Assembly: GCA_963921425.1 (NCBI GenBank)
Contig: OY992837.1
Coordinates: forward strand, 7,723,896 to 7,787,895
Reading direction: 5' to 3'
DNA from: Dryas octopetala
Lineage: Eukaryota; Streptophyta; Magnoliopsida; Rosales; Rosaceae
DNA length: 64,000 nt
Under the pieces are notes generated by a model. The model was not told the origin of the DNA, did no database searches, and was given only the letters and a program-made list of their open reading frames with translations. Shown piece after piece: positions 35,341 to 46,801 of the stretch. A program made the position numbers and the translations under genes. Every line of letters begins with the position of its first letter. Position 1 is the stretch's first letter.

Positions 35341-36717
35341 ACAGTGTGTTTGGATGAAGTAATTCTAGTTTTCATAGAAATTTATAAATGATGGAATTTA
35401 AAACTTCATCATTAAATTTCCATCAATTGCATTTTCTATTGTTTGGATATATGTATGTAGAATTTAGAAAATAACAAAAATTATAAATTTTCTTGTTTGG
35501 GTAACAGATGTTATTTAAAAATTTAAATAGTGCAGTGGTAAAAAAAAATTAAAATAATTTTAGGAGCTAGAGTTCCCAATCTTAGGGATGCTTCACGGCT
35601 AATATTGATTGATATGAGCTTGTTTCATGCCATTATATCATTTTCACACATATATATATACACTCACAGACCCATGTCGTAACATATATATATACCCATA
35701 TTGATTAATATGGGTGGGTATATATACTCACACACATATTGATTAATATGTTCACAGACCGTGAACATACCCATGTCATAGCATATATATATATTAATCA
35801 ATATGTGTCTTAGGGATGCTTCACGGCTAATATCGATTGATGTGAGCTTGTTTCATGCCATTATAGCTGGAAAAGTCGTTAAACCCATGTCGTAACACAC
35901 ACACATATATATGTATATTCACAGACCCATGTCATAACATATATATATACTCATATTGATTAATATGGGTGGGTATATATACTCACACACATATTGATTA
36001 ATATGTTCACAGACCGTGAACATACACATGTCATAGCATATATAAATATATATATATATGTTCACTGACCGTCGTAAGTCGTGATCAGATTGTGGGCTAA
36101 CATATATATATAATTATTCCTCTATCTATAAATTTTATTTGCAATCCTTCGTAAACCCATGTTTCAATTCTCCCAAAGAAAATTCATAGATTAATCATCA
36201 AATCATATTATAAATCAGAGAGAAATAACACATGAGTATTTGTAGTGAAATAAAATTAACATACGTGAGAAAAGGAAACAAACCAGTAAATCTCTTCATT
36301 ATAGCACCATGGTGACTGATCTGGTTGGGTTTTTGTCGTTCTGCTTCTATTTTTGTAGGGATTGGGCTGCTTTGAGATGTAGAGAAGCACCTATGTACCT
36401 ACGTTTGTTTTTTGGGTAGGATGGAAAAGGAAGTCCCGCTTGTTTTTATGAGTAATTTTGTTTTTTTAGAATTTTCAAATTTATTCCCACTTGGAAAAGG
36501 GAATTCCTGCTTGCATAAGAATTGTAAAATGACGCCTATTTTGTTAGAATTTAAACTCAGGATTTTAGCTCTGTAAATTCCACAAATATTTCCCTCGTAA
36601 GTTGTGAATTTCCCTATAATTTGGCCAAACACGGAACTTTCAATTTTCTACGCGTGAAATACTGACTTTTTTTTTAAATCCCAAGTTTTTTTTTTTTCTG
36701 CATCCAAACACATTGTA
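35341..36717. mobile_element. Probable non-autonomous DNA transposon with CAGTGTGTTTGGATG ends
   Basis: The left end ACAGTGTGTTTGGATGAAG and the right end CTGCATCCAAACACATTGT are inverse with few mismatches. There is no coding capacity. The interior carries the tandem repeat at 35581-36060. No target duplication is clear, so the call rests on the inverted ends. Confidence 0.55.
35581..36060. repeat. 228-bp tandem repeat, two copies
   Basis: CTTAGGGATGCTTCACGGCT begins both copies (35581 and 35809). Each contains 'gattaatatgggtgggtata', repeated ATATTGATTAATATG palindromes, and 'tgttcacagaccgtgaacat'. Copy 2 carries an additional ~20 bp including 'gctggaaaagtcgttaa'. Confidence 0.9.
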
Positions 36718-38058
36718 AATGATCATATTATGGTTGACGGAATTCCATACTCGACCATTATTCAGAACATAAAATAATAGATAAACTATATTTTGTTGCA
36801 ATCAAGACTGAATAGGTTTTTTTTTACGGTTAATGTGGATAGTTATGACATGCTGCTAGGTATTAATCATGGTTTGTGGAGACCTAAGGCTAAAATAGTA
36901 ATTTTACCTAACCTAGGTTAATTTAAGAAAGTATCCTAAAACCTAGAGCCGCCCTTAACAAAATCGACTGAAATTTTTTGGCTTGATAAACTGATTTTCA
37001 CAATTTAAAAATAAAAATTTTGAAACCAAAAAAATTCGAAAAAAATTGGTTAGGTTTTGGAAAAAATTGAAAAAAAATTGTTAAACTGACCGACTACTGA
37101 AAATTATTACCAAAAGAAATCAAATCGATTGTTACTGAAAAATTAAAATATTTATCGAAAAAAATCAAAATAATTATCGAGAATTAGTTATATATATGTT
37201 TATATAATACTATTATGTTAGTAATATAAATACTAAATTACTAATATTATAAACTAACTAGAAAATGAATGTGAAAATGAGAAGGTAATTAGCTTTTTAT
37301 TAGTTATTTTTAGATTTCAAAATATTTATACAGTTTATATTGACTTCTTTAGAATCGATTGTTTTTTTTTTTAATATAAAATAAAATAAAGGAGAGGTAT
37401 TTACGCGGCAAGATACGAGTGTAGAAAAAAAAAAAAAAAAACGGTATTTTGTCGTTTGACATCCTGCTGAAGTACGGCTAACATTTCTGATTTCCCTTTC
37501 ACCAAGGCGGACCACACTTTCCCTTTTACAGTCAATTATACTCGCAGGCACAGCGCGTGCGAATACCCGCCTAATCGTCACGTGTATTATAATTTATAAT
37601 AATACCGGCCTCGCATGACTTCGTTGGTCGTTGCTGGTCAAGAAAGGCGTGCGAAATACGCAGCGGGCCGTGCGTACGCTGATTCAGACGGACCAGTCAC
37701 ACTGCCACCGGCAATTTCAGTCATCAGCGCCTTTTTGTTTTTTCCACCTACTCATTTACTTTTTCACTTAAAATTTCAGAGTAAACCAAATTCCTCGACG
37801 ACAAACTTTCCTGCATGGCCATAATTACCCTGATCCCATGTGATTATTTCCTTGTTCCACGGCCCAATTACAGCAGCAGGGATTGAAGGGCATAATCGAC
37901 TTTGTGATCTTTATTAAACTCTAGGAGTGCCCAAATCATTTCTATTAAAACTGGCTTCAAAGTGAGCTTAATCTAATCCAAATTTCGCAACTTTTTTCTG
38001 TTAAGCTGCAAGCAAACGTCCTCTGTCTCTGACTCTCTGCCTCTGAAAACAGTCACAG

Positions 38059-38059
<1 letters not shown>

Positions 38060-38126
<67 letters not shown>

Positions 38127-38137
38127 CTCTCTCTCCC
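38060..38137. repeat. (CT)n microsatellite, 5' UTR of the aspartic protease
   Basis: A nearly uninterrupted CT tract of about 78 bp ending about 75 bp upstream of the ATG. Confidence 0.95.
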
Positions 38138-38211
38138 AATGCACAAAAGCAAGAAGCACCACCACCACCACCTCGATCTATCCCACTGAATTCCCACTCG
38201 CCCAACTCAAA

Positions 38212-41200
38212 ATGCGAGTCTTTCTTGCTCCGATCTTGGCCTCAGTCGCCGCACTTCTACTTTCTCTATCCGCCGTCTACTGTGGCCTACCGGCCACCTT
38301 TCTATCTCTAGAGAGGGCCTTTCCGCCGACGACGACTCACCGAGTCCAACTCGACCAGCTCCGAGCTCGGGACCAAGTCAGGCACGCCAGGCTCTTACAG
38401 AACGCGGTGGGCGGCATTGTCGACTTCTCAGTCGAAGGTTCCTCCGATCCCTACCTCGTCGGGTAATTTTATCATCTGGGTTTTCTTTAAATGCTCTTGT
38501 ATGAAGCTTTTAATGTGCTTCTATTTCTATTAATGGGTTTGTCTCAAATTGGTATGCTTTTTATTTTTTATGTCTTTGTTATTCATTTTGGTTTTATATT
38601 TGGGTAAGAAGCATTTATTGTCTACATGGGTTTTTATTTATTTTTGTAGATTGTAGCTCCGTTTGGCTCCTGAGAAACTGAAAAGGAAAATAAAACAAAA
38701 ACATAAAGCTTTTTTTTGTTCTTTTTTCTTTTTTCTTTTTTTGAATAGGCAAAAGCAAAAAGCTTGAGTCTTGGTAATTCTTGCTGTGTCGGTTCTTGTA
38801 AAAATGAGTTATTCTTCAATACTTTCTCAGACCCAGTGCTTGAGAATTGATGGCATTTCAGAATATGCATATTTGAAAAAGAAAAATAAGTTGTTGTTTT
38901 TGTGTTAAAAACGCTGACTAAGTTTGGCTGTTTGCTGTTTGCTCGTGGGCTCTTTGTGTATGTATCTTTTTCTTGGTTTTATTCAGTTCTCTTCTGATTT
39001 ATTCTCCAACTAAGATTGAGCATCTTGGGTGCCTTTTTTCTCCGGTATTAAATGTAAACTTCTGTTCATCTTCAATTCTTGCATATTGGTTTTATCTAGG
39101 CTTTATTTTACAAAAGTAAAATTGGGCTCTCCGCCAAGAGAATTCAACGTACAGATTGATACTGGAAGCGACATCTTGTGGGTTACCTGCAATTCCTGCA
39201 ATGACTGCCCCCAGTCTAGTGGACTTGGAGTAAGTTTCAGTTTATTTTTTCTTGCTTGCTGTCACTCTAAGAAGCTTGTAGAATGAAGAGGCCATTTAAA
39301 GCTAATTATTCTTGCACATTGCTGTTCCATGTTTTACAGATTCAGCTCAATTTCTATGATTCTGCCAGCTCATCAACTGCGGGGCTGATCCCCTGTTCTG
39401 ACCCAATGTGCACTTCCTCACTTCAAACTTCAGCAACTGAATGCTCTCCTCAGAGTAACCAGTGCAGTTACACATTCCAATATGGAGATGGAAGCGGGAC
39501 GTCTGGTTATTACGTATCAGATGCACTATATTTTGACATGATTCTGGGGCAGTCATTTATCAACTCTTCATCTTCCATTGTTTTTGGGTGAGCTGTTTTG
39601 ACTTGAACTGAAATTAGGCGTGTATAAAAAATGTGGAACGAAAAGCAATGATTGAAATAGAAAGGAGAAAAAGGGTGAAAGAAGCAAAAAAAAAAAAAAG
39701 AAGATTAACTATCTATGAAGATTGCTCCTTTTTTATCAATAAATAAAATAAAATGGTTGTTTCAACTTTCAAGTAGTATTATGTAGCTTACTATAATTAC
39801 AATAAATTTTGGAATAACATGGCTGACCAGTCCCACATGGTCATGATTTAGTGACTGGTGGTACTTTAATAACAATACGCATGTTGTGTGTGTGCCAGAA
39901 CAAACAATAATTAATTGTGCAGAATTTGTCTGATTATTAGTGTGTGTGAATTTTTAAGAACCTGTTGAAGATTTGTTAATCTTACTAAACAAGAGTAATG
40001 GCATATCTTATATCATCATAATTTTTCTACGTTTGCTACTAGATTCCTGCTTTAATGTTCATTGTGTTTCTGTTTATTGAAGCTTATTGTGTTAGATGAT
40101 CGTGTTGGAAACAGGTGTAGTACCTATCAGTCTGGGGATTTGACTAAGGCAGATAAAGCAGTGGATGGGATATTTGGGTTCGGCCAAGGTGCTCTGTCTG
40201 TTATATCACAGTTGTCATCTCGAGGGCTAACTCCCAACGTGTTCTCCCATTGTTTGAAGGGAGATGGCAATGGAGGGGGTATACTTGTTCTTGGTGAGAT
40301 TTTGGAGCCAAGTATTGTTTATAGTCCGCTTGTCCCATCACAGTATGTCTCTATCCTATTGGAATTTCTTTTATTTATTTCTGATAGTAATATTTAGCCT
40401 TTACTCTGAAACTGTGAAATTGTGAATTGTATGAAGTGGGCGGTTCAAAGATATAAGTATAACCCAGTCTATGGAGTGGAAATTCATTATTACTACAAAA
40501 ATAGGTTATGATTCGTGCTTTTGTGTTGTATCTGTATTATTTCATTCAAGCACACAATTTTATGTGGACACTAATGGATATTGACTATGAAATAATCTTT
40601 TTTTTACACTAAGGGTTGGATGCTCTAACTTTAAGATTGAGTCATGCTACTTTTGGCTTTTTAAACTTATAGGTTTAGCTATTTGAATTTTGATATGAGC
40701 ACAGAGGTTATATACTTGTATTTGAGTCTGCACGGTTGGAATACAAGAATACCTACTTCACCACAATTTCTATTATGGAAACATGTCCTCATTCATTCTT
40801 TTGCTTCTCAGACTGGATAGGATTCGTGTCATCATCCCCATCATACTAATGCTTTGTTTTTTACTTAGATGTAAAAAATAAGATTATTGTTTCTCTGAGG
40901 AAGTCTGGAGGTTTTCTCTTCCTTCCATTGATGCTATTTTGGGGACTCATTGAGTGGGTGGGTGGGTGGGTGGGGCAGTAGCCGCAGTTCCATCGTTTTG
41001 GGAGGCAGTTTTTCATAAACCTTGCAGAACCATGGAGTGAAACTTTTTACTATGTCAACTTCACTGATTCTTAATTAAATTCTCTTCTCTTAATTATAAA
41101 TATTGACCTACTCCTGTGCAAGCTTATTTTATAAGTTTCATGTCATGAAAACTTTGTTGACTTTTTTTCAGTTAATGCAATTGATTCCAAATTTTATATT

Positions 41201-43105
41201 TTCAGGCCCCATTATAATTTAAATCTGCAGAGCATTTCTGTCAATGGGCAACTCTTGCCAATTGATCCAGCAGCCTTCACGACATCAAACAGCCGAGGAA
41301 CTATTGTTGACTCAGGAACAACTTTGACATACCTTGTGGAGGAGGCTTATGATCCTTTTGTTAGTGCTGTAAGTTTGTTCACTTGTTGGTTTGATTTGAT
41401 GATTTGCTTAAATTAAATTCATCTTTAGCATTGGGATGAAAAACTAGGTCATTTTGATAGTGGTTCAGTCATCATTAACCTTATTGCTTGATTTATGATG
41501 AAATGTCATGGACATCCACTTTTTAAGGCATAATTTAATCTCAGTTTCCACTGTGACTTCCTTCTCTTTGTTCTCATGGACTTCCATCTCTCATTCTATT
41601 TTCTATCTGGGGCCAACTTGACTATGATTTAATTGTTCAAAAAGTTAATCAAATTTTCTTGCATCTGCTCTTTCCTTTCTATTTGAGTTTGGGATCCCTT
41701 TAGCTAATATATTGAACATAACTGTGTTGGTGGTTGGTCTGAAGCACAGAGTCTGTCCACTTTGAGATTAAGACTTTTCCTTAATAAAAAGGTGTTTGGG
41801 GGGGGGGGGGGGGGGGGGGGGGGGGAGGGAGGGAGTGTAACAGCATTATAAGTTCTTGCTGCAAACTGCTTTTAATATCAGCATGTACTGCAGCTGATTT
41901 TGTTATTGGATGTGCAGGTAACTTCGGCTGTTTCACAATCTGTGACTCCCATCATTTCAAAAGGAAACCAGTGTTATCTGGTCTCCACAAGGTTTGCTCT
42001 ATGTCTGCATAATATTTTTTTAGGTTCCTTTCTCAAGAACAGGGGTGGAGCCATGGAGGGTGGGCATAATAGTAGCATGTTTATCATTTCTTTTTCCTTT
42101 TTCAGTTTGGCTGAGGTATTTCCTCCAGTTAGTCTTAACTTTGCGGGTGGTGCATCGATGATGTTGAAACCAGAAGAGTACCTTGTTCATATTGGTTTCG
42201 TTGTAAGTCGTTCCTCGTGCTCCTTGTGTAAAGTTCTTATTAAACGTAATTGCATTCGACATGATTGTTGCAAATTGTATGGCATAAAAGTGTAACAGGT
42301 CATTCTATTGTTACAGGAGGGTGCTGCTATGTGGTGCATTGGTTTTCAGAAGGTTCAGGGAGGGGTGACAATTTTAGGAGGTTAGACCCCGGATTTAGGC
42401 TGTTTTTTAAGTTTTGATGAGATTTGGTTGAATCAAGGAGCAATTTGCTCCGACTCCCAATCAAGTCATATTGCAACTGCAGTACATAGTTGGTGTTTTC
42501 ATGAGTCCTTTTCAATTTTGCTTGATGAGTATTTGTTCAGAAACTTATTTAAGCTCTGGTTTATTCTGAGTATTTTCTGGTCTACCTGGTGGTGCACAAT
42601 GCAATGAGTTCTGAGAACTTTGCAGTTATTTTGTACAGTTTAACTTATTTATAGAAATTGATTATCATAATTTGCTTTTGAAATGTTAATTGAACATGTT
42701 TGCTAATCATAAATGTGCCACTTTATGATCTTTCTCGTTTCTTCAATTGCAGATCTTGTTCTAAAAGATAAGATATTTGTGTATGATTTAGCTCGTCAAC
42801 GGATTGGATGGGCGAACTATGACTGTAAGTTCTATATGAGTCCACATCTTTTATTTATTTATTTATCTATTTTTAGATTTCTCTTAGACCTTTGGACCAG
42901 TACCAATGTCATGTTTTTAAATTTCTGTTTTTCAGGCTCGTTGTCTGTAAATGTCTCAGTAACTTCTAGCAAAGATGAATATATTAATGCAGGACAGGTG
43001 AGTGAGAGCAGCTCATCTGGAGACATGCTCTTCAAGCTGATAACAACAGGAATTGTGGTTCTCTTATTGCACACATTGGTGTATGTGGAGTTTCATTTTT
43101 TGTAA
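38212..43105 (+). CDS. Aspartic protease, A39-like, probably GPI-anchored
   Basis: Ten exons in consistent phase: 38212-38462, 39100-39229, 39340-39587, 40115-40342, 41206-41368, 41918-41991, 42106-42202, 42317-42380, 42753-42824 and 42936-43105, giving about 498 residues. Residues 1-24 form a signal peptide. Both catalytic motifs are present: D-T-G-S-D-I-L-W-V (Asp104) and D-S-G-T-T-L-T-Y-L (Asp321), with the flap region [12 protein letters not shown]. After the catalytic part, a Ser-rich stretch (S-E-S-S-S-S-G-D) and a hydrophobic end ([14 protein letters not shown]) look like a GPI-anchor signal, as in Arabidopsis A36/A39, which act in pollen and pollen tubes. No plant-specific saposin insert is seen. 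Intron 5 carries a 28-G run, and a CT repeat fills the 5' UTR. Confidence 0.94.
41798..41825 (+). repeat. 28-base G homopolymer in an aspartic protease intron
   Basis: An uninterrupted run of 28 G, followed by AGGGAGGG, in intron 5 on the sense strand. Confidence 0.9.
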
Positions 43106-43648
43106 CTTAAACCTCGATCAGATTCTGATTTCCATTCTCTTTCCAAGGTGTATTGGCTTGGAAGCCTTGGCTGATCTTTATTTATATTGATCAGCGGGTT
43201 CTTCTGCTATTACTTGTATTGCCAAGCACCAGGGGTCACGATGTATATCATCCAATCTGTTCTGCTTCTGGATTGTGTGAGCGGGGCATCATCTTTTCTT
43301 CCGACTTGAAGTTTTGCTTCTTGTCATAAAAGGGTTCTCCATCTTTGTACAAGTTTAAAGAGATACCACCAAATCGTGGCCAGTGGAAGCAGAGCAACTC
43401 AATTGGAGTTGTTTGATTTAGATAGGGTCCATAGGGATATAGAAATTCTGTATGTTGTCAGAGTCAATGTCATTTTGTTTACTATTTTACTTGATGATTC
43501 CAAATTGTTCAATTTGTAAGGAAATGTCATAACTTGTATAAAGCCAAAACGAATAGTTTCTTGTTCTTGACAGATGCTTTGTTCTCACATAAATGAAGAA
43601 AATAGTTGGCTGTTGCTCTGTGCAAATATTTTCTGCATTGTGTGTGCG

Positions 43649-43739
43649 TGTTGCAGTTTGATGGTTAATATTGCATAGTGTTGCAGTTTGATGGTTAATA
43701 TTGCATAGTGTTGCAGTTTTGATGGTTACTATTGCAGTG
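43649..43739. repeat. 30-bp tandem repeat, three copies
   Basis: The unit TGTTGCAGTTTGATGGTTAA plus 'tattgcatag' starts at 43649 and 43679 (identical) and at 43709 (one inserted T and small changes), within the probable protease 3' region. Confidence 0.92.
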
Positions 43740-43948
43740 ATGCAGTTTTAAATCCATTTAAATTCTTTCTGACCGTCCATAGTGTTGGTTGCCATCAGCA
43801 GCTTGATACCTATGCCCTACTTTGTCATCTACATCTGCTTTATAAATGCAGGGCTCCTGCAATTTGCTGCTACAGCTCAGCAGTTTCTTAATGTAAGTTG
43901 TGGCAATGAAATAAACGTGTTGGTGAATGGTGACTGGTTATAGACTTA

Positions 43949-44165
43949 GGACTCGTTTGATGCATAGGATTGGATCGGATTATTTACAAAGGGAAATTTA
44001 TTCCCACTAATCCCACCATTTTTGGGGGAATTGGAAGAGATAAGTTTTCCCGTATATATTTATCTTCTTCACATTTTTTTCCTTTAAGTTAGAAACTTTT
44101 TTCTTGAATACACATGAATTTAGTCATTATCCTATCCAATCTATTACTATGCATCGAACGAGGCC
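43949..44165. mobile_element. MITE with GGACTCGTTTGATGCATAG ends
   Basis: The left end GGACTCGTTTGATGCATAGG, then 'attggatcggatta', inverts to the right end 'tatccaatctattac' and TATGCATCGAACGAGGCC. The terminal 'GGCCTCGTTCGATGC' type resembles PIF/Harbinger-like MITEs; target duplication is not clear. Confidence 0.75.
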
Positions 44166-44304
44166 ATAGTGCACAGTAATTAGGAAGCAATGTCAATAAC
44201 CATTTAGACTAGTGACATCCAGTTTTTCCTGATAACATAATTATATGTTAATATAAAATTTAGTTTAGTGACATCCATTCAATCTGAAATGCTATGTTAA
44301 TATA

Positions 44305-44671
44305 AGAGTTAAATACAAAATGGTCCACAAACTTTACAGTGAATTTCAATTTGGTCCACTAACTATAAAAAGTGTCAATTTGGTCCACGAACTTTTCAAG
44401 TTGTACCAAAGCAGTACAAATGTTAACTTTCATTGAAAAATTTAACGAAAACTGGTCATGTGCATAGCAAGTGACTACATTTTCAAAGGCATTTTAGTCC
44501 GTTCATCACATTTTCATGTGACCAATTTGGTTAATTTTTTTATAAAAACTAACATTTGTACTGGTTTGATACAACTTGGAAAGTTCGTGGACCAAATTGA
44601 CACTTTTTATAGTTAATGGACCAAATTGAGATTCACTGTAAAGTTCGTGGACCATTTTTGTATTTAACCCT
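44305..44671. mobile_element. MITE with 8-bp target duplication
   Basis: The left arm has 'gagttaaatacaaaatggtc', 'aatttggtccactaactata', 'aatttggtccacgaac' and 'ttgtacc'. The right arm is its inverse, ending GACCATTTTTGTATTTAACC. TTAATATA occurs exactly at both flanks (44297-44304 and 44672-44679). No coding capacity. Confidence 0.88.
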
Positions 44672-44701
44672 TAATATAATAATATATTAGATATCTAATA
44701 C

Positions 44702-44879
44702 AATAATGCTAGGGATCCCAAATTTATATCCCAAATTTGGATCCCAAATACACATGTCACTATTTTATTTGTTATAAAATTAATAATCATTTTGGTGGAC
44801 CATGTATGAATCAATAAAATACTGATACATCATTTGGGATCTAAAATTGGGTTATAGATTTGGAATCCCTAACACTATT
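44702..44879. mobile_element. MITE, 'GTGTTAGGGATCC' family (copy 2)
   Basis: The left end AATAATGCTAGGGATCCCAA inverts to the right end TTGGAATCCCTAACACTATT. The ends match the element at 13702-13890. It lies about 30 bp from the preceding MITE. Confidence 0.75.
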
Positions 44880-46747
44880 CTATCTAATAAAATAATATGT
44901 TATGTGGTGAGAAATGTTTTTATCCATTATGCTAATTTAAAAAACATTGTGAGTTGACAACTTATAAGTAAAAAAATTAATAATGCTAGGCCTGTTACCT
45001 TTTGACACCACCGCTCTTGTAGAGGTGAGATTTCTCTCTCAATTTATTGTTCAAATGTTTTTGGTTCTTAGACTTTTGGTAAGGCAAGGCAACTAATAAA
45101 ATTTAAAATGAAACAAAAAATATGAAATATTATTATAAACAAAGAAATAGGAGAGCATAGGTGAATAGTAAGGGTTACGATGCGTTATTTGGGTTAAACT
45201 TGTGGTTGTAACTTGTAAGTGACAGATGCCGATAATCCATGTGAAGAGAGGGTTGTGATTTGTGAATGGTGTGTGCGCCAAACGTTTTCACAACTTTGAA
45301 GCAGTCTTTACGCTATTCACAACTTAACTACCGGTTTTGCACTTAATCTTTTACAAGTGGCTTTCTTATTTCACATGTATCACCTATTTTCATGTTCCCA
45401 ATTTAGGTGTAGTTAGGACTTAAAAGGAGCACCATTTTTTTTTCCTTACTTCTACCTCAACATATAAATTAGCTTTCTTTCCCAACAATTTTTTTTTTAA
45501 AAAAAGAAATTATATCAAAGTAAAATTAAGTTCATATCAATATGATTCTAACTCTATACAACCTCATATATATAATAAAAAGGTAATATTAGTAGCATTT
45601 ATTGTTTAGATCGTTGTACTTCAAATTAAGAAGTTAAAAAGGAATGTCGATAGTGGTGATCGTAATAAACATTAATAACTTAGTATTTATAATACGCTAA
45701 TTATTCAAAACATTAATTTGCATAAAACGAATTTAAACTAAACATATCATATAAATATTCTTATTTTGTCAAGAACTAAGCGCTATTCTCATTCCTTACA
45801 CACTCTCTTATACAAGTGTGGATACACAAATAACACTGCTATTGCCGTTGTGTTATTCACGGCTTTCTAAAACAAGTATTGTGTTATTCATTTACGCTTG
45901 TAATATTTTTTGACTTTTTTTTAATTATAATCTAATCTTCTTTACAAGGATAAATATCAGAAAAAATATAACATCCAACTTCTTTCCAAATATCTGACCA
46001 AAACAAAACTTCTTTCCAAATATAGTCTAACCTTCTTTACAATGATGAATATTAAAAACAACAAACTCACAAGTAAGTTAGTAACATCCTAATCTAAAAT
46101 AAAAGAAAAGGACGTAAATCCAATTGGGTCCCAATTGGATCCCAAAACAAACCCAACAACTTTACAATATAATAATAGATGTTAATGGTTGTTTCCAACT
46201 AGAATTTGCCTGCTGTAATTGATGGCGGTTGCTGACGTGGCAAAAGCGAGGGAGGCACACCAAAAAACTCCTGGAAGCGTCACATCGTTTTGTTTTCAGT
46301 GAGTACTGGGTGGGGGGAGGTGACCGCTACGCTCTGAACCAGCGCGTGGCGGACCTGGCCCGCTCGGGTACACGATTTCTTGTGATTGAAGGACAACTGG
46401 ACAAGGCCCAACCTCCGGTGCCCATGCAAAAACTCCTCTGATATTATCACGGGAGCAGTCACTGAGTCCTTTCTCTCCCAAAATGTCCAAAAATAAGAAA
46501 ACAAAAAAATAAAAATAAAATTTCCATTCTTTCCCTTTTTTCTCACACTCATTAAATCACTCTTCACACCCCATTCTTTGGGTACAATAACTGTAGAATC
46601 AAGAACCGAACGGAAACGACGGTTTGATTCAGTCTTCTACAATAAAAAGGGAGTAACCGAATAAAACGAGCACTGTTATATTTCGCTCTGCTGAATAAGG
46701 CTTCCTTTTTTTTTTTGGGGGATTGTTTGGTTTTCGTTTTGGGTTTT

Positions 46748-46748
<1 letters not shown>

Positions 46749-46779
<31 letters not shown>
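46749..46779. repeat. (CT)n microsatellite, PABP 5' UTR
   Basis: A CT run ending about 23 bp upstream of the PABP ATG. Confidence 0.95.
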
Positions 46780-46781
<2 letters not shown>

Positions 46782-46801
46782 GAAGATCATCGACTACATC
46801 A

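Larger units (their letters stand above)
30140..38211. other. Long intergenic region with foldback and tandem repeats
   Basis: About 8 kb without a supportable gene. It holds the RH38 promoter, a decayed repeat (31190-31440) with 'tgccaatccccacgggtcccg', a foldback element (31508-32206), several TA repeats (32455-32474, 32643-32658, 32735-32763), a tandem repeat with AAACTGCAGTTT motifs (34675-34860), an element with 228-bp repeats (35341-36717), a low-complexity 'gaaaaaaatt' stretch (about 36960-37180) and the CT-rich 5' UTR of the aspartic protease. Confidence 0.65.
43106..46801. other. Intergenic region with tandem repeat and three MITEs
   Basis: About 3.7 kb. It holds the protease 3' UTR, a 30-bp tandem repeat (43649-43739), MITEs at 43949-44165, 44305-44671 and 44702-44879, and the PABP promoter and 5' UTR with a CT repeat (46749-46779). 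Short ORFs near 46229-46441 show no domain. Confidence 0.65.

Noticed and set aside
46229..46441. 70-residue ORF upstream of PABP
   Set aside because: No domain and no plausible gene structure; probably promoter DNA.
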